Below the pieces are notes generated by a model. That model was not told where the DNA came from, made no database searches, and saw only the letters and a program-made list of their open reading frames with translations. 64,000 bases of DNA. Origin: Streptomyces sp. NBRC 110611. GTDB lineage: Bacteria > Actinomycetota > Actinomycetes > Streptomycetales > Streptomycetaceae. The position numbers and the translations under genes were made by a program. The stretch's first letter is position 1. Each line of letters begins with the position of its first letter. Positions 42,544 to 50,643 of this stretch are shown one piece after another. The stretch lies in the NCBI RefSeq assembly GCF_001590865.1, contig NZ_BBUY01000015.1, positions 1,774-65,773 of the forward strand, read 5' to 3'.

Positions 42544-42954
42544 ATGCCCCGTGCCGTCACGTTGATCCGCTCCGCCTCCCTGTCCGATGTGGCCGAGTAC
42601 GCCTACGCGGCTACAGCCCCCGCCGAGTCCCGACTGATATTCCTCGCCGGGGCGTGCCCGCTGAACGAAGACGGCTCGACCGCCGCGATCGGGGACTTCG
42701 CCGGGCAGGCGGCCAAAGCCGTGGAGAACCTGCGGACCGCCCTGGCGGACTCCGGTGCCGCGCTGCACGACGTCATCAGCACCCGCGTCCTCGTCGCGTC
42801 CGCTCGGCAGGAAGACCTGGTGACGGCGTGGGAAGTGGTCCGGGACGCGTTCGGTGATCACGACGTCCCCAGCACGCTGATGGGCGTCACCGTGCTCGGC
42901 TACGACCACCAGCTCGTGGAGATCGAAGCGATCGCCGCCGTCCTCGATTCCTGA
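42544..42954 (+). CDS. RidA-family (YjgF/YER057c/UK114) protein
   Basis: The 136-aa protein has the family fold: RLIFLAGACPLNEDGSTAAIGDFAGQAAKAVENL (given in part), VISTRVLVASARQEDLV and the C-terminal DVPSTLMGVTVLGYDHQLVEIEAIA. RidA proteins hydrolyse reactive imines made by PLP enzymes such as threonine dehydratase. The C-terminal arginine of canonical RidA (the R of PxR) is not evident, so it may belong to a different YjgF subgroup. The dehydratase gene at 32072 is 10 kb away on the other strand. Confidence 0.85.
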   Translation: MPRAVTLIRSASLSDVAEYAYAATAPAESRLIFLAGACPLNEDGSTAAIGDFAGQAAKAVENLRTALADSGAALHDVISTRVLVASARQEDLVTAWEVVRDAFGDHDVPSTLMGVTVLGYDHQLVEIEAIAAVLDS

Positions 42955-42998
42955 GCCGACGCAGCACTCCCACACTCTCCCCCTCCCTCTCACGAGTC

Positions 42999-43027
42999 TT
43001 CACATTTTTCTGAATATTGCGTAGGCT
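42999..43027 (+). promoter_or_regulatory. Sigma-70-type promoter giving a leaderless transcript
   Basis: TTCACA (42999-43004) and TAGGCT (43022-43027) are separated by exactly 17 bp in an AT-rich stretch unusual for this DNA. The start codon of the methyltransferase is at 43035, which is the expected +1 region, so the mRNA would have almost no leader. Confidence 0.55.
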
Positions 43028-43034
43028 GTGAGGT

Positions 43035-43928
43035 ATGAACGGTACGGGGAGCAGGACCACACCGAACACACCGAACACGTCGGCCACCACGGGAATCACC
43101 AACACCGAGGCGCACACCCTGCACCTCACCAAGGAGAAGGAGACCCTTCTCGCCACGCTCTACGGCCGCGCGCTCGACAGCCGCGCCGAGCAGCCGATAC
43201 TGGGCGACAGCACAGCGGTGGACACCGTCCGGCGGCTCCACCACGACTTCCACTACGACTTCCGGAAGCTACGGCTGAGCCCCGGCGATGCCGCCGGAGT
43301 AGCCCTGCGCGCCCGGCAGTTGGACATCTGGACGGCGCGCTTCCTGGCCCGTCACGAACACGCGACGGTGGTGCATCTGGGCTGCGGCCTCGACACCCGG
43401 ATATACCGGCTCGATCCGGGGCCAGGGGTGCGCTGGTTCGACATCGACTACCCCGAGGTCATCGAGCTTCGCCGGAAGCTTCTCCCGCAGCGGGCCGGGT
43501 ACACCACGATCCCGTCATCGGTGACCGACCCGGCGTGGGTGGCGCAGATCCCCTCGGACCAGCCGACGATGATCGTGGCGGAGGGGCTCCTGATGTACCT
43601 GACCGAGGAGGAGGGTACGTCCCTGCTCCGCCGGCTGATGGCCCACGCCCCCGGGGGTGAGCTGGCCTTCGACGCCTTCAGCCCGTTCGCGATCCGCGCG
43701 CAGTGGCTCAACCGCGTGGTGATGAGGACCGGTGCCCGGCTGCACTGGGGCACGGACGCCGAGGGCATCGCCCGGCTCAGCCCGCGGCTGAGGATCGTCG
43801 AGAACCTCAGCATGGTGGAGACGCCGGAGGTCGGGAAACTCCCCGCGGCCCACCGTCTGATGGCCCGCACGGCCGCGAAGATCCCCGCGGTGCGGGACAT
43901 GGGCCGGATGTACCACTGCGCGTTCTGA
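43035..43928 (+). CDS. PPM1/LCM-family class I SAM methyltransferase
   Basis: The 297-aa protein has the leucine carboxyl methyltransferase-like layout: YGRALDSRAEQPILGDSTAV, the SAM loop VVHLGCGLDTRIYRLDPG near residue 115, the acidic turn VRWFDIDYPEVIELRRKL and MIVAEGLLMYLTEEE. These enzymes methylate carboxyl or hydroxyl groups of small molecules or proteins, often in secondary metabolism. The N-terminal 25 residues are Thr/Asn-rich and variable. It is expressed from its own promoter and ends at a tandem repeat. Confidence 0.88.
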   Translation: MNGTGSRTTPNTPNTSATTGITNTEAHTLHLTKEKETLLATLYGRALDSRAEQPILGDSTAVDTVRRLHHDFHYDFRKLRLSPGDAAGVALRARQLDIWTARFLARHEHATVVHLGCGLDTRIYRLDPGPGVRWFDIDYPEVIELRRKLLPQRAGYTTIPSSVTDPAWVAQIPSDQPTMIVAEGLLMYLTEEEGTSLLRRLMAHAPGGELAFDAFSPFAIRAQWLNRVVMRTGARLHWGTDAEGIARLSPRLRIVENLSMVETPEVGKLPAAHRLMARTAAKIPAVRDMGRMYHCAF

Positions 43929-44001
43929 CCACCGCGTGCTGACGACGGTGTTCCGGCCACCGCGTGCTGACGACCGTGCTCCGACCACCGCTTTCTGACG
44001 G
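43929..44001 (+). repeat. 28-bp tandem repeat, two and a half copies
   Basis: Units beginning CCACCGCGTGCTGACGACGG occupy the gap between the converging methyltransferase and TSUP genes. The first two differ at three positions and the third is truncated. Confidence 0.85.
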
Positions 44002-44012
44002 CCAGGGCCAGG

Positions 44013-44801
44013 TCAGACCGCGATCCACTGGTCGTACGCCAGCTTGCACAGCAGCGCGACGACCACGACCACCAGCACCCCCCGCACAAACCCGGCACCC
44101 CGCTTGAGTGCCATCCTTGCGCCGACCATCCCTCCGACGAGGTTGAACAGCGCGAGCAGCGCACCGAGTTGCCACAGCACAGTGCCCTGGATCGCGAACA
44201 TCGTCAGCGCGCCCAGGTTGGTGCAGACATTGACGATCTTGGCGGTGGCGGACGAAGAGACCAGATCCATGTGCAGTACGGCGGCGAACGCGATGACCAG
44301 GAACGCACCGGTCCCGGGCCCGATCAGGCCATCGTAGAAGCCGATTCCCAGGCCGGCGACGAGGACGGCAGTCAGCACGCGCCGCCGGGAGACCGGCCCC
44401 GACGGCGCGGGAGCGGTCCCGAAGGCGGGACGGACGACGACGAACGCGAGCACGGCCAACAACACGGCCATGATCAGCGGACGTAGCACCTCGCTGTTGA
44501 TACCGGCCGCGAAGAACGCCCCGGCCAGCGAACCGGCGACCGCGGCAAGTCCGATACGCAGCGCGATACGCAGGTCGATCGGCGCCTTGCGGACGTAAGT
44601 GACCGCGGCGGCCGCGGTGCCGACGACGGCGGTGGACTTGTTGGTCCCGAGCACGTACGCGGCGGGCACCTGCGGCAGACCGAGCAACAGGGCAGGGAGC
44701 AGCAACAGTCCACCACCGCCCACCACGGCATCGATCCACCCCGCCGCGAGCGCGGCCAGGCAGAGCAGGGTGAGAGTGAACAGCGATATGTCGACAGGCA
44801 C
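44013..44801 (-). CDS. TSUP/TauE-SafE family membrane exporter
   Basis: The 262-aa protein has seven to eight hydrophobic helices and the duplicated TSUP pattern: AALAAGWIDAVVGGGGLLLLPALLL near residue 16 (partly given), LGTNKSTAVVGTAAAAV, and in the second half GIGFYDGLIGPGTGAFLVIAF. Members move sulfite, sulfoacetate or other organic anions. No sulfur metabolism gene is adjacent, so the substrate is open. GTG 44801 starts the protein. Confidence 0.88.
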   Translation of the reverse strand: MPVDISLFTLTLLCLAALAAGWIDAVVGGGGLLLLPALLLGLPQVPAAYVLGTNKSTAVVGTAAAAVTYVRKAPIDLRIALRIGLAAVAGSLAGAFFAAGINSEVLRPLIMAVLLAVLAFVVVRPAFGTAPAPSGPVSRRRVLTAVLVAGLGIGFYDGLIGPGTGAFLVIAFAAVLHMDLVSSSATAKIVNVCTNLGALTMFAIQGTVLWQLGALLALFNLVGGMVGARMALKRGAGFVRGVLVVVVVALLCKLAYDQWIAV

Positions 44802-44844
44802 CGCATGATCTTACGAACCCCGCAGCGCCCTAGACTCGGTCTTC

Positions 44845-45555
44845 ATGAATCCCGTGACCGCTAATCCCGTGACCGCGGATCCCGAGACCGCGGACACGCC
44901 CGTCGACGCCCTTACGGTAGGTACGCCTCCTGTGGGCGCGCCGGCCGGACGTACGGGCTTCCCGCTCGGCGGGGAACTGCCGGTCCGACGGCTGGGGTTC
45001 GGCACCGGCGGTCTCGTCGGCCCCGGTTACGACCACGGAGTGCCGATGGCCGACCAGCTGGGCACGCTGCGGGAGCTCCAGCAGGAGGGGAAGATCCGCC
45101 ACATCGGGCTGGACTCGGTCAGCGCGGCAGAGCTGACACAGGCCCAGGAGCTGGCGCCGATCGCGTCCGTACAGAACCGCTACAACCTGCTGGACCGCGC
45201 CTCGGAGGACGTACTGAAGCTGTGCGAGCAGCGGGGTACCGCCTTCCTGCCATGGTTCCCGCTGGGCAACGGTTCACTGACCGCTGGCGGGCACGGGCCC
45301 CAGAACGGAGGCGAGGGCGGAGGAGCCAAGGACGCGGACGCGGATGCGGGTACGGTGCTCAGCACCCTCGCGGCCCGGCACGGCGCGACCACCGGCCAGA
45401 TCGCGCTGGCCTGGCTGCTGCACCACTCCCCCGCCCTGCTGCCCACCCCCGGTACGGGCTCGCCCGCCCACCTCGACGAAAACCTGGCCGCAGCCGGAAT
45501 CGCCCTGTCGGCGGCGGATCTCTCACAACTGGATCAGCTACCGGGCACAGCCTGA
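44845..45555 (+). pseudogene. Aldo/keto reductase with large internal deletion
   Basis: The start LGGELPVRRLGFGTGGL matches the opening of an actinobacterial aldo/keto reductase, and from residue 73 the frame continues with the usual C-terminal half (LGTLRELQQEGKIRHIGLDSVS, partly given, IASVQNRYNLLDRASEDVL, AFLPWFPLG). Between them about 90-100 residues are missing, including the DTA..YG tyrosine loop and the K..H residues of the catalytic tetrad. The frame is intact, so a 236-aa protein could be made but cannot be a normal reductase. Confidence 0.8.
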
Positions 45556-45779
45556 CCTCGCCCCTTCGCGATCCGGTGCATCTCGGCGAGCGCTTCGGTC
45601 AGCTCGACGGCGAGCAGTTGAAGTTCCCCGACCGTCCACTTCCGCCCGTCGAGGATTGCCCGCGCCTCCTTGATGAGTGCGGCGGCATAGCTGATCCGCT
45701 CCGCCTCGATGTCGACAGCCAGGAGCCGCACCACCGCAGCGTCGTCGCCCGTATCGCCCATGCCGCTCGTGTCACCCAT
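45534..45779 (-). CDS. Small acidic helical protein of 81 aa
   Basis: No family recognised. The sequence VRLLAVDIEAERISYAAALIKEARAILDG.. KWTVGELQLLAVELTEALAEM suggests two amphipathic helices. ATG 45779 is chosen because GGAG lies 8 nt upstream; ATG 45797 is also possible. The 3' end overlaps the aldo/keto reductase frame by 22 bp. It diverges from the XRE gene, a position where small partner proteins of XRE/DUF397 systems are common. Confidence 0.5.
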   Translation of the reverse strand: MGDTSGMGDTGDDAAVVRLLAVDIEAERISYAAALIKEARAILDGRKWTVGELQLLAVELTEALAEMHRIAKGRGQAVPGS

Positions 45780-45945
45780 GTCCTCAACTCCGTCCATCCG
45801 CAGGGAAATTCGGCGCTACCGGAGGTAGCCATTCGGTCACGTGGACAACGCGACGGCCAATAGGATGGCGGCGCTTTAGCGGCAGCTTGCAAGTCCACTG
45901 CCTGCCGTAACGCTGGACGCGAACACATGGCAAGAGGTCACAGCC

Positions 45946-46776
45946 TTGGACGAGACGACACCACACCAGCACTTGAACCCACTCCAGCGCTTCGGACGCG
46001 ACGTCAAGCAGGTACGCCTGGCACGCAAACTGACGCAGAAGAACCTAGGCAGAGCGGCGGGCTACTCCGAGGCGTACGTCAGCAGGGTCGAGGCCGGGAA
46101 GATGCTGCCCAGGCCCAGTGACAAGTTCGCCAAAGGCTGCGATGTCGCCTTCGGGACCGGCGACCTCTTCGCAGAGATGCTCCGGAGGATCGACGAGGGC
46201 GACCACCCGTCGTGGTTCGTCCCGTACCTCAACCTGGAGCGGAAGGCGTCACGGATCCTGGACTACTCGGCGAACCTCGTGATGGGGATTCTCCAGACGG
46301 AGGCGTACGCGCGGGCCATCTTCCAGGGGTACTTCTCACAGGAGCAAGCGGAGGTCATCGAGGGCAAGGTTGCCGCACGCATACGGCGTCGTGAGGTGTT
46401 CGAACGGGACACACCGCCGCTTCTGTGGGCCATCCTCAACGAGGCGTGCCTGCGAACGGTCGTAGGCGACGCCGAAGTCATGGCCGGTCAGCTGGAGTTC
46501 CTGCTGACGGCTGCCGCGTCCCCGCACATCAACCTTCAGGTGATGCCGTTCTCCGCCGGAGCCCCGGCCGCGTCCACGAAACCCTTCACTGTGCTGCGCT
46601 TCACCGACTCCCCCACGGTGCTCTACACCGAGACCCGGGTAGGAGGCAGGATGTACGACTCCGCACAAGCGGTCGACGCCGCCCTTGATGACTACGATCT
46701 GCTCAGGGCACACGCGTTGGCCCCGGAGCAATCGCTGACCCTGATCAAGACCCTGCTGAAGGAGTACCACGCATGA
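45946..46776 (+). CDS. XRE helix-turn-helix regulator with DUF5753 domain
   Basis: Residues 12-70 are an XRE HTH (VRLARKLTQKNLGRAAGYSEAYVSRVEAGKMLP, given in part). Residues 85-275 are the DUF5753 sensor-like domain: SWFVPYLNLERKASRILDYSANLVMGILQT, LLWAILNEACLR and RFTDSPTVLYTE. These regulators are paired with small DUF397 proteins in streptomycetes and influence development and antibiotic production. TTG 45946 is supported by GAGG 8 nt upstream. The stop overlaps the DUF397 start as ATGA. Confidence 0.93.
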   Translation: MDETTPHQHLNPLQRFGRDVKQVRLARKLTQKNLGRAAGYSEAYVSRVEAGKMLPRPSDKFAKGCDVAFGTGDLFAEMLRRIDEGDHPSWFVPYLNLERKASRILDYSANLVMGILQTEAYARAIFQGYFSQEQAEVIEGKVAARIRRREVFERDTPPLLWAILNEACLRTVVGDAEVMAGQLEFLLTAAASPHINLQVMPFSAGAPAASTKPFTVLRFTDSPTVLYTETRVGGRMYDSAQAVDAALDDYDLLRAHALAPEQSLTLIKTLLKEYHA

Positions 46777-47066
46777 GCCCCGGCTTGGATCTGGCCACCG
46801 CCCACTGGATCAAATCCTCCTACAGCGACGCCAACGGCGGGGACTGCCTCGAATTCTCCCGCGACTTCGCCTGGGTCAAGTCCTCCTACAGCGACGCCAA
46901 CGGCGGCCAGTGCCTCGAATTCTCCCGGGCGCTCGCGGCGGAACCGCTCGGCCTCGTGCCCGTCCGGGACAGCAAGGCCCCGGACGGGCCGGCGCTGGTC
47001 TTTCCGGCTGGTGAGTGGGGCGCGTTCGTTTCCGCCGTGAAGGGCGGGGCATTCAGTGGTGCATGA
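46773..47066 (+). CDS. DUF397 protein with duplicated motif
   Basis: The motif W-[IV]-K-S-S-Y-S-D-A-N-G-G occurs twice, at residues 12 and 34, each followed by CLEFSR, and the protein ends with the usual VPVRDSKAPDGPALVFPAGEWGAFV. The partner XRE regulator gene overlaps by 4 nt. DUF397 proteins bind or antagonise the XRE/DUF5753 partner. The repeat comes from a 66-bp tandem duplication, so the N-terminal half is present twice. The stop overlaps the next gene as ATGA. Confidence 0.92.
   Translation: MSPGLDLATAHWIKSSYSDANGGDCLEFSRDFAWVKSSYSDANGGQCLEFSRALAAEPLGLVPVRDSKAPDGPALVFPAGEWGAFVSAVKGGAFSGA
46806..46937 (+). repeat. 66-bp in-frame tandem duplication inside the DUF397 gene
   Basis: Units 46806-46871 and 46872-46937 are nearly identical over their first 57 bases. 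Each encodes one W-x-K-S-S-Y-S motif block. Confidence 0.9.
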
Positions 47067-48319
47067 ACCTACTCGATGACGCCCGGGCCCTGTCCGACGA
47101 CCTCGTACGGCTGCGCCGTTCGCTGCACCGCATTCCCGAGACCGGGCTCGACCTGCCCCGTACACAGGAAGCGGTGCTGGCCGAGCTGGACGGACTGCCG
47201 CTGGAGGTGCGTACCGGCGACTCGCTGAGTTCCGTGACAGCGGTGCTGCGCGGCGGGCAGCCCGGGCCGGCCGTTCTGCTGCGTGGCGACATGGACGCCC
47301 TGCCGGTCGCCGAGCGGACCGGGCTGGACTTCGCGGCCGACAGCGGCCGGATGCACGCCTGCGGCCATGACCTGCACACCACCATGCTCACGGGCGCCGC
47401 CAAGCTGCTCTGCGCGCACCGCGACCGGCTGGCGGGCGATGTGGTGTTCATGTTCCAGCCGGGCGAGGAGGGTTACAACGGTGCGGGGCACATGCTGGCC
47501 GAGGGGCTGCTGGACGCGTCCGGGACGCGGCCGGTGGCGGCGTACGCGATCCATGTGATCTCGGCCGGTATGGCCAGCGGGCAGTTCCGGACGCGTGGCG
47601 GGCCGGCGATGGCCGCGTCCAATGTGCTGCGGGTGACCGTACGCGGCGCGGGCGGGCACGGCTCGATGCCGTACCGCGCCAAGGACCCGGTGCAGGCGGC
47701 GTGCGCGATGGTGACCGAAATCCAGACGTGGATCACCCGTACCTTCGACGTCTTCGACCCGGTGGTCCTGACCGTGGGCACCTTCCATGCCGGCACCAAG
47801 TCGAACGTCATCCCCGACACCGCATCCTTCGAAGCGACCGTGCGCAGCTTCTCGGACGCCGCCCAGGCTCGGGTCAAGGACGGCACGGTGGAGGTGTGCC
47901 GGGGCATCGCGGCGGCGTACGGGGTGGGTGTGGACGCGGAGTTCATCGAGGTGTACCCGGTGACCGTCAACGACCACACGGAGGCGGACTTCGCGGGCGG
48001 GGTGGTGCGGGAGGCGCTGGGTGAGGAGCGCTTTGCGCCGATGCCGAATCCGCTGGCGGGCGCGGAGGACTTCTCCCGGGTCCTGGACGAGGTTCCGGGG
48101 GCGATGCTGATGCTCGGCTCGCCGCCGGCCGGTGCCGATCCCGAGACCAGCCCCAACAACCACTCACCGCTCGCCGTGTTCGACGACGCGGTGCTGGCGG
48201 ACGGCACGGCGGCCTACGCGGAGCTGGCGGTGCGGCGGCTGCGGCAGAACCGGCGGGACGAGACCGGGCAGCAGGACGAGGTCCGACAGCAGGACGAGAG
48301 CGGGCGGGGCGCCCCGTAG
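47063..48319 (+). CDS. M20-family amidohydrolase/peptidase
   Basis: The 418-aa protein shows the two-metal M20 pattern: LLRGDMDALPVAE near residue 75, MHACGHDLHTTMLTGAA near residue 100, FQPGEEGYNGAGHML and the C-terminal NPLAGAEDFSRVL. The dimerisation domain is present. It resembles IAA-amino acid or hippurate hydrolases that cleave N-acyl amino acids. The last 25 residues are a charged Arg/Gln/Asp repeat. The ATGA overlap with the DUF397 gene places it in the regulator operon, an uncommon partner. Confidence 0.9.
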   Translation: MNLLDDARALSDDLVRLRRSLHRIPETGLDLPRTQEAVLAELDGLPLEVRTGDSLSSVTAVLRGGQPGPAVLLRGDMDALPVAERTGLDFAADSGRMHACGHDLHTTMLTGAAKLLCAHRDRLAGDVVFMFQPGEEGYNGAGHMLAEGLLDASGTRPVAAYAIHVISAGMASGQFRTRGGPAMAASNVLRVTVRGAGGHGSMPYRAKDPVQAACAMVTEIQTWITRTFDVFDPVVLTVGTFHAGTKSNVIPDTASFEATVRSFSDAAQARVKDGTVEVCRGIAAAYGVGVDAEFIEVYPVTVNDHTEADFAGGVVREALGEERFAPMPNPLAGAEDFSRVLDEVPGAMLMLGSPPAGADPETSPNNHSPLAVFDDAVLADGTAAYAELAVRRLRQNRRDETGQQDEVRQQDESGRGAP

Positions 48320-48323
48320 GGGA

Positions 48324-48396
48324 CGGTCGAACAGATCCCGTAGGGGTTGCGGGCGCCCCTTGCAGGCCACAACGTGGTGGGTGCGGAGGGTATTCC
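48324..48396 (+). repeat. Dispersed ~75-bp repeat, copy B
   Basis: Copy of the element at 29778-29852: CGGTCGAACAGATCCC, TAGGGG, GCGCCCC and TATTCC all occur in the same order and orientation. It starts 5 bp after the M20 peptidase stop codon, so it lies in a 3' flank. Confidence 0.7.
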
Positions 48397-48424
48397 GGGG
48401 GCGAGAAGCTCCCCAGGCGAGGGG

Positions 48425-48538
48425 TTCCCGGGGCGGAGGGATTCCCGGGACGAAGGCATTGCCAGGGCGAGGGGGGCTCCCGGGGCGAGGGGATTCCCGG
48501 GGCGAGGGGGTTCCCGGGGCGAGGGGGTTCCCGGGGCG
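48425..48538 (+). repeat. 17-bp tandem repeat, about seven copies
   Basis: Units of TTCCCGGGGCGAGGGGG, perfect in the last copies, end 16 bp before the PadR start codon. They occupy the space where its promoter and ribosome binding site should be. CCCGGG within each unit is self-complementary. Confidence 0.85.
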
Positions 48539-48553
48539 CGGTACGGTCGCGGC

Positions 48554-49072
48554 ATGTCTGACGTCCGCCGGTTGACCACGCCCTCGTTCCTCGTGCTCGG
48601 CATCATCGACAAGCTCGGTGAGGCCAGCCCGTACGACGTGAAGGTCGAGGCCGCCCGTACGGTGGCACCGTTCTGGTCCATGCCGCACGCACAGGTGTAC
48701 GCGCAGTGCGACCGGCTGGTGGCGGCGGGCCTGCTGTCGGAGGTCCGGCAGGAGGGCGGGCGCAACCGCCGGATGATGAAGCTCACGGAGACCGGTAGAG
48801 CGGCTCTGGAGGAGTGGCTGGCCGACCCCGCCTTCGTACCGGTCGAGGCGCGTGAACGCGGCATCCTGAAGCTGTGGTTCGGGGCCCGGCCGGAGGTGCT
48901 CGCTCCGGTGCAGCTCGACGAGCACCACCGTGCGCTCGCGGAGTACGAGGAACTCGCCGAGCGCGTAGGGGAATTGCTGACGCGGGGTCAGCGTGAGGCG
49001 CTGGAGTTCGGGATCCGTTATGAGCGGATGATGGTGGACTTCTGGCAGTGGGCAGAGCAGCGCCGGGCGTGA
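48554..49072 (+). CDS. PadR-family transcriptional regulator
   Basis: The N-terminal winged helix reads TTPSFLVLGIIDKLGEASPYDVKVEA (partly given), FWSMPHAQVYAQCDRLVAAGLL and QEGGRNRRMMKLTETGRAALEEWL, the PadR signature. A C-terminal helical dimerisation region follows (172 aa total). PadR proteins repress genes for phenolic or antibiotic detoxification and are usually released by a ligand. The DUF2306 gene downstream, with a palindrome before it, is the obvious candidate target. There is no clear Shine-Dalgarno sequence. Confidence 0.9.
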   Translation: MSDVRRLTTPSFLVLGIIDKLGEASPYDVKVEAARTVAPFWSMPHAQVYAQCDRLVAAGLLSEVRQEGGRNRRMMKLTETGRAALEEWLADPAFVPVEARERGILKLWFGARPEVLAPVQLDEHHRALAEYEELAERVGELLTRGQREALEFGIRYERMMVDFWQWAEQRRA

Positions 49073-49170
49073 TTCCACCGACCGCAGGCCCCGCACACTC
49101 TCCCCGGCGGACGGCAATTACCAAGCACAGCACGACCGTTGACCACGGCCACGGACCAGCCCTACCTTCT

Positions 49171-49207
49171 CAATAGTCCAATCCGGACTGTACAGGCTGG
49201 ACTATTG
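49171..49207. promoter_or_regulatory. Candidate operator: perfect 10-bp inverted repeat
   Basis: CAATAGTCCA (49171-49180) and TGGACTATTG (49198-49207) are perfect reverse complements with a 17-bp spacer. The spacer holds a weaker dyad (AGTCC..GGACT). The site lies between padR and the DUF2306 gene and is AT-richer than its surroundings. It is a good candidate for PadR binding, though PadR sites elsewhere often read ATGT-N8-ACAT. Confidence 0.55.
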
Positions 49208-49305
49208 GCTACCGGCACCGGCCATCGGCTACCGGCTACCGGCTACTGACTGCCGACCATCGGCTACCGGCTGCCGACTGCCGTCGGCTATCGGTTATCG
49301 GTCGA
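49208..49305 (+). repeat. CGGCTACCGG-type short tandem repeats
   Basis: Degenerate 7-12 bp words (CCGGCTAC, TCGGCTAC, CTGCCGACT) are repeated between the palindrome and the DUF2306 start. Several overlapping weak hairpins are possible. Confidence 0.6.
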
Positions 49306-49328
49306 GGGCCGCGATCGAAGGAGTCGCC

Positions 49329-50519
49329 GTGCACCGTCCGAGCAAGGTCTCCTGGGGCCGCGTGGCCACGATCACCGTGGTGGTCGTCTGCGTGGGCTAC
49401 GCGCCGATCGCGATGACCGAGTTGTGGCCGTATGCACAACGGGGCGCACCGGCGTTCGGCGAGTGGCTGCTGTCCCGCGCGGTGTCGCCGGGCTATGTCG
49501 CCGATGCGCTCGCGACCCGGATCGGGCCGTACGGGCACAGCCTGGCGGCGCTGATCGTGCACTCGGTCCTGGGTGGTGCGCTGATGCTGCTCGGACCGGT
49601 CCAGCTGCTCTCGGCGGTGCGGCGGCGCGTCCGGCTGCACCGTGTCGTGGGCGTGGTCTTCGCGGTGACGGTGTACGCCTCCATGGCGGGGGCGGCGGTC
49701 TATCTGGTGCGCACCGCGCCGGGCGACGCGTTCAGCGGGGCGGCGTTCTGGATCGCACTCGCCGTCATCCTGGTCGGCACCGTGCAGAGCGTGACGTACG
49801 GGATCGCCGCGGCCTTCGGGAAATTTCCCGATCTGCACCAGCGGTGGATGCTGCTGTGCTACGGCTTCCTGATGACCGCGCCGCTGCTGCGCCTGGAATG
49901 GGGCGTGCTGCCGTCGCTGCTGCCGGGTCTGTCCATGGCGGACATCAACCGGATCGCGATCACGCACCTCGGCTCCGTGGTCGTGTTCGGTGCGTTGCTC
50001 GCCTCCCGTGGGCTGGACAAGCGGAGGACGGTCGCCGGGGTGACCGGGACGTGGGTGCCGACGCCGGTGCTCGCCGTGGCCCACGTCGCCGGCGCGGGGG
50101 CTGTGGTGTGGATCGTCCGGTGCTACCTGGGGTGGGGCGCGGAGGGGCAGCGGCTGCTGGCCGGTTACCTGGTCCCGTACGCGGTGGCGTATGGCGTGAT
50201 GGCCGTCCGGCAGCGGCGTGCGGGGCGGGAAGGGCGGAGCTGGGCGCGCGAGGAGTGGCGGCTGCATCTGGCCGGGCTGTGTCTGGCTCCGGTGTTCTCG
50301 GCCGCCGCGGGGCTGGCGTTCGAGCGTTATATGGGCCTCGACCGGCAGACGGCGCTGACCGCCGGAGTCGCCATCGGCTGCGGGATGCTGGCGTTCGCGG
50401 CGACCTTCGTGGTCAGTCTGCGTGTGCTGTACGGGCGCAAGCTGGTCAGGCGGGAGAGGGCGGCCGCGGCCGCTGCCGCCGCCGACCGCGGTACGCGCCA
50501 GGCTGCCGGGACCGTCTGA
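49329..50519 (+). CDS. DUF2306 multi-spanning membrane protein
   Basis: The 396-aa protein has eight to ten hydrophobic segments. The DUF2306 signature is in the first half: GPYGHSLAALIVHSVLGGALMLLGP (partly given), RLHRVVGVVFAVTVYASM and FPDLHQRWMLLCYGFLMT, with histidines that could bind heme or a metal. The C-terminal half carries further membrane helices. Function unknown. GTG 49329 follows AAGGAG by 5 nt. Transcription is probably controlled by the adjacent PadR regulator through the palindrome. Confidence 0.8.
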   Translation: MHRPSKVSWGRVATITVVVVCVGYAPIAMTELWPYAQRGAPAFGEWLLSRAVSPGYVADALATRIGPYGHSLAALIVHSVLGGALMLLGPVQLLSAVRRRVRLHRVVGVVFAVTVYASMAGAAVYLVRTAPGDAFSGAAFWIALAVILVGTVQSVTYGIAAAFGKFPDLHQRWMLLCYGFLMTAPLLRLEWGVLPSLLPGLSMADINRIAITHLGSVVVFGALLASRGLDKRRTVAGVTGTWVPTPVLAVAHVAGAGAVVWIVRCYLGWGAEGQRLLAGYLVPYAVAYGVMAVRQRRAGREGRSWAREEWRLHLAGLCLAPVFSAAAGLAFERYMGLDRQTALTAGVAIGCGMLAFAATFVVSLRVLYGRKLVRRERAAAAAAAADRGTRQAAGTV

Positions 50520-50643
50520 GGAGGACTCCTCCCGGCTCTCCGCTCTCGGCTCTCGCCTCTCGGCCCGTGTCTCCCTTAGCTCCTCCTTAGCTCCTCTCAG
50601 AGCCTCTTAGAACTCTCTTAAGTCCCGGGACTATCCAGTCCCC

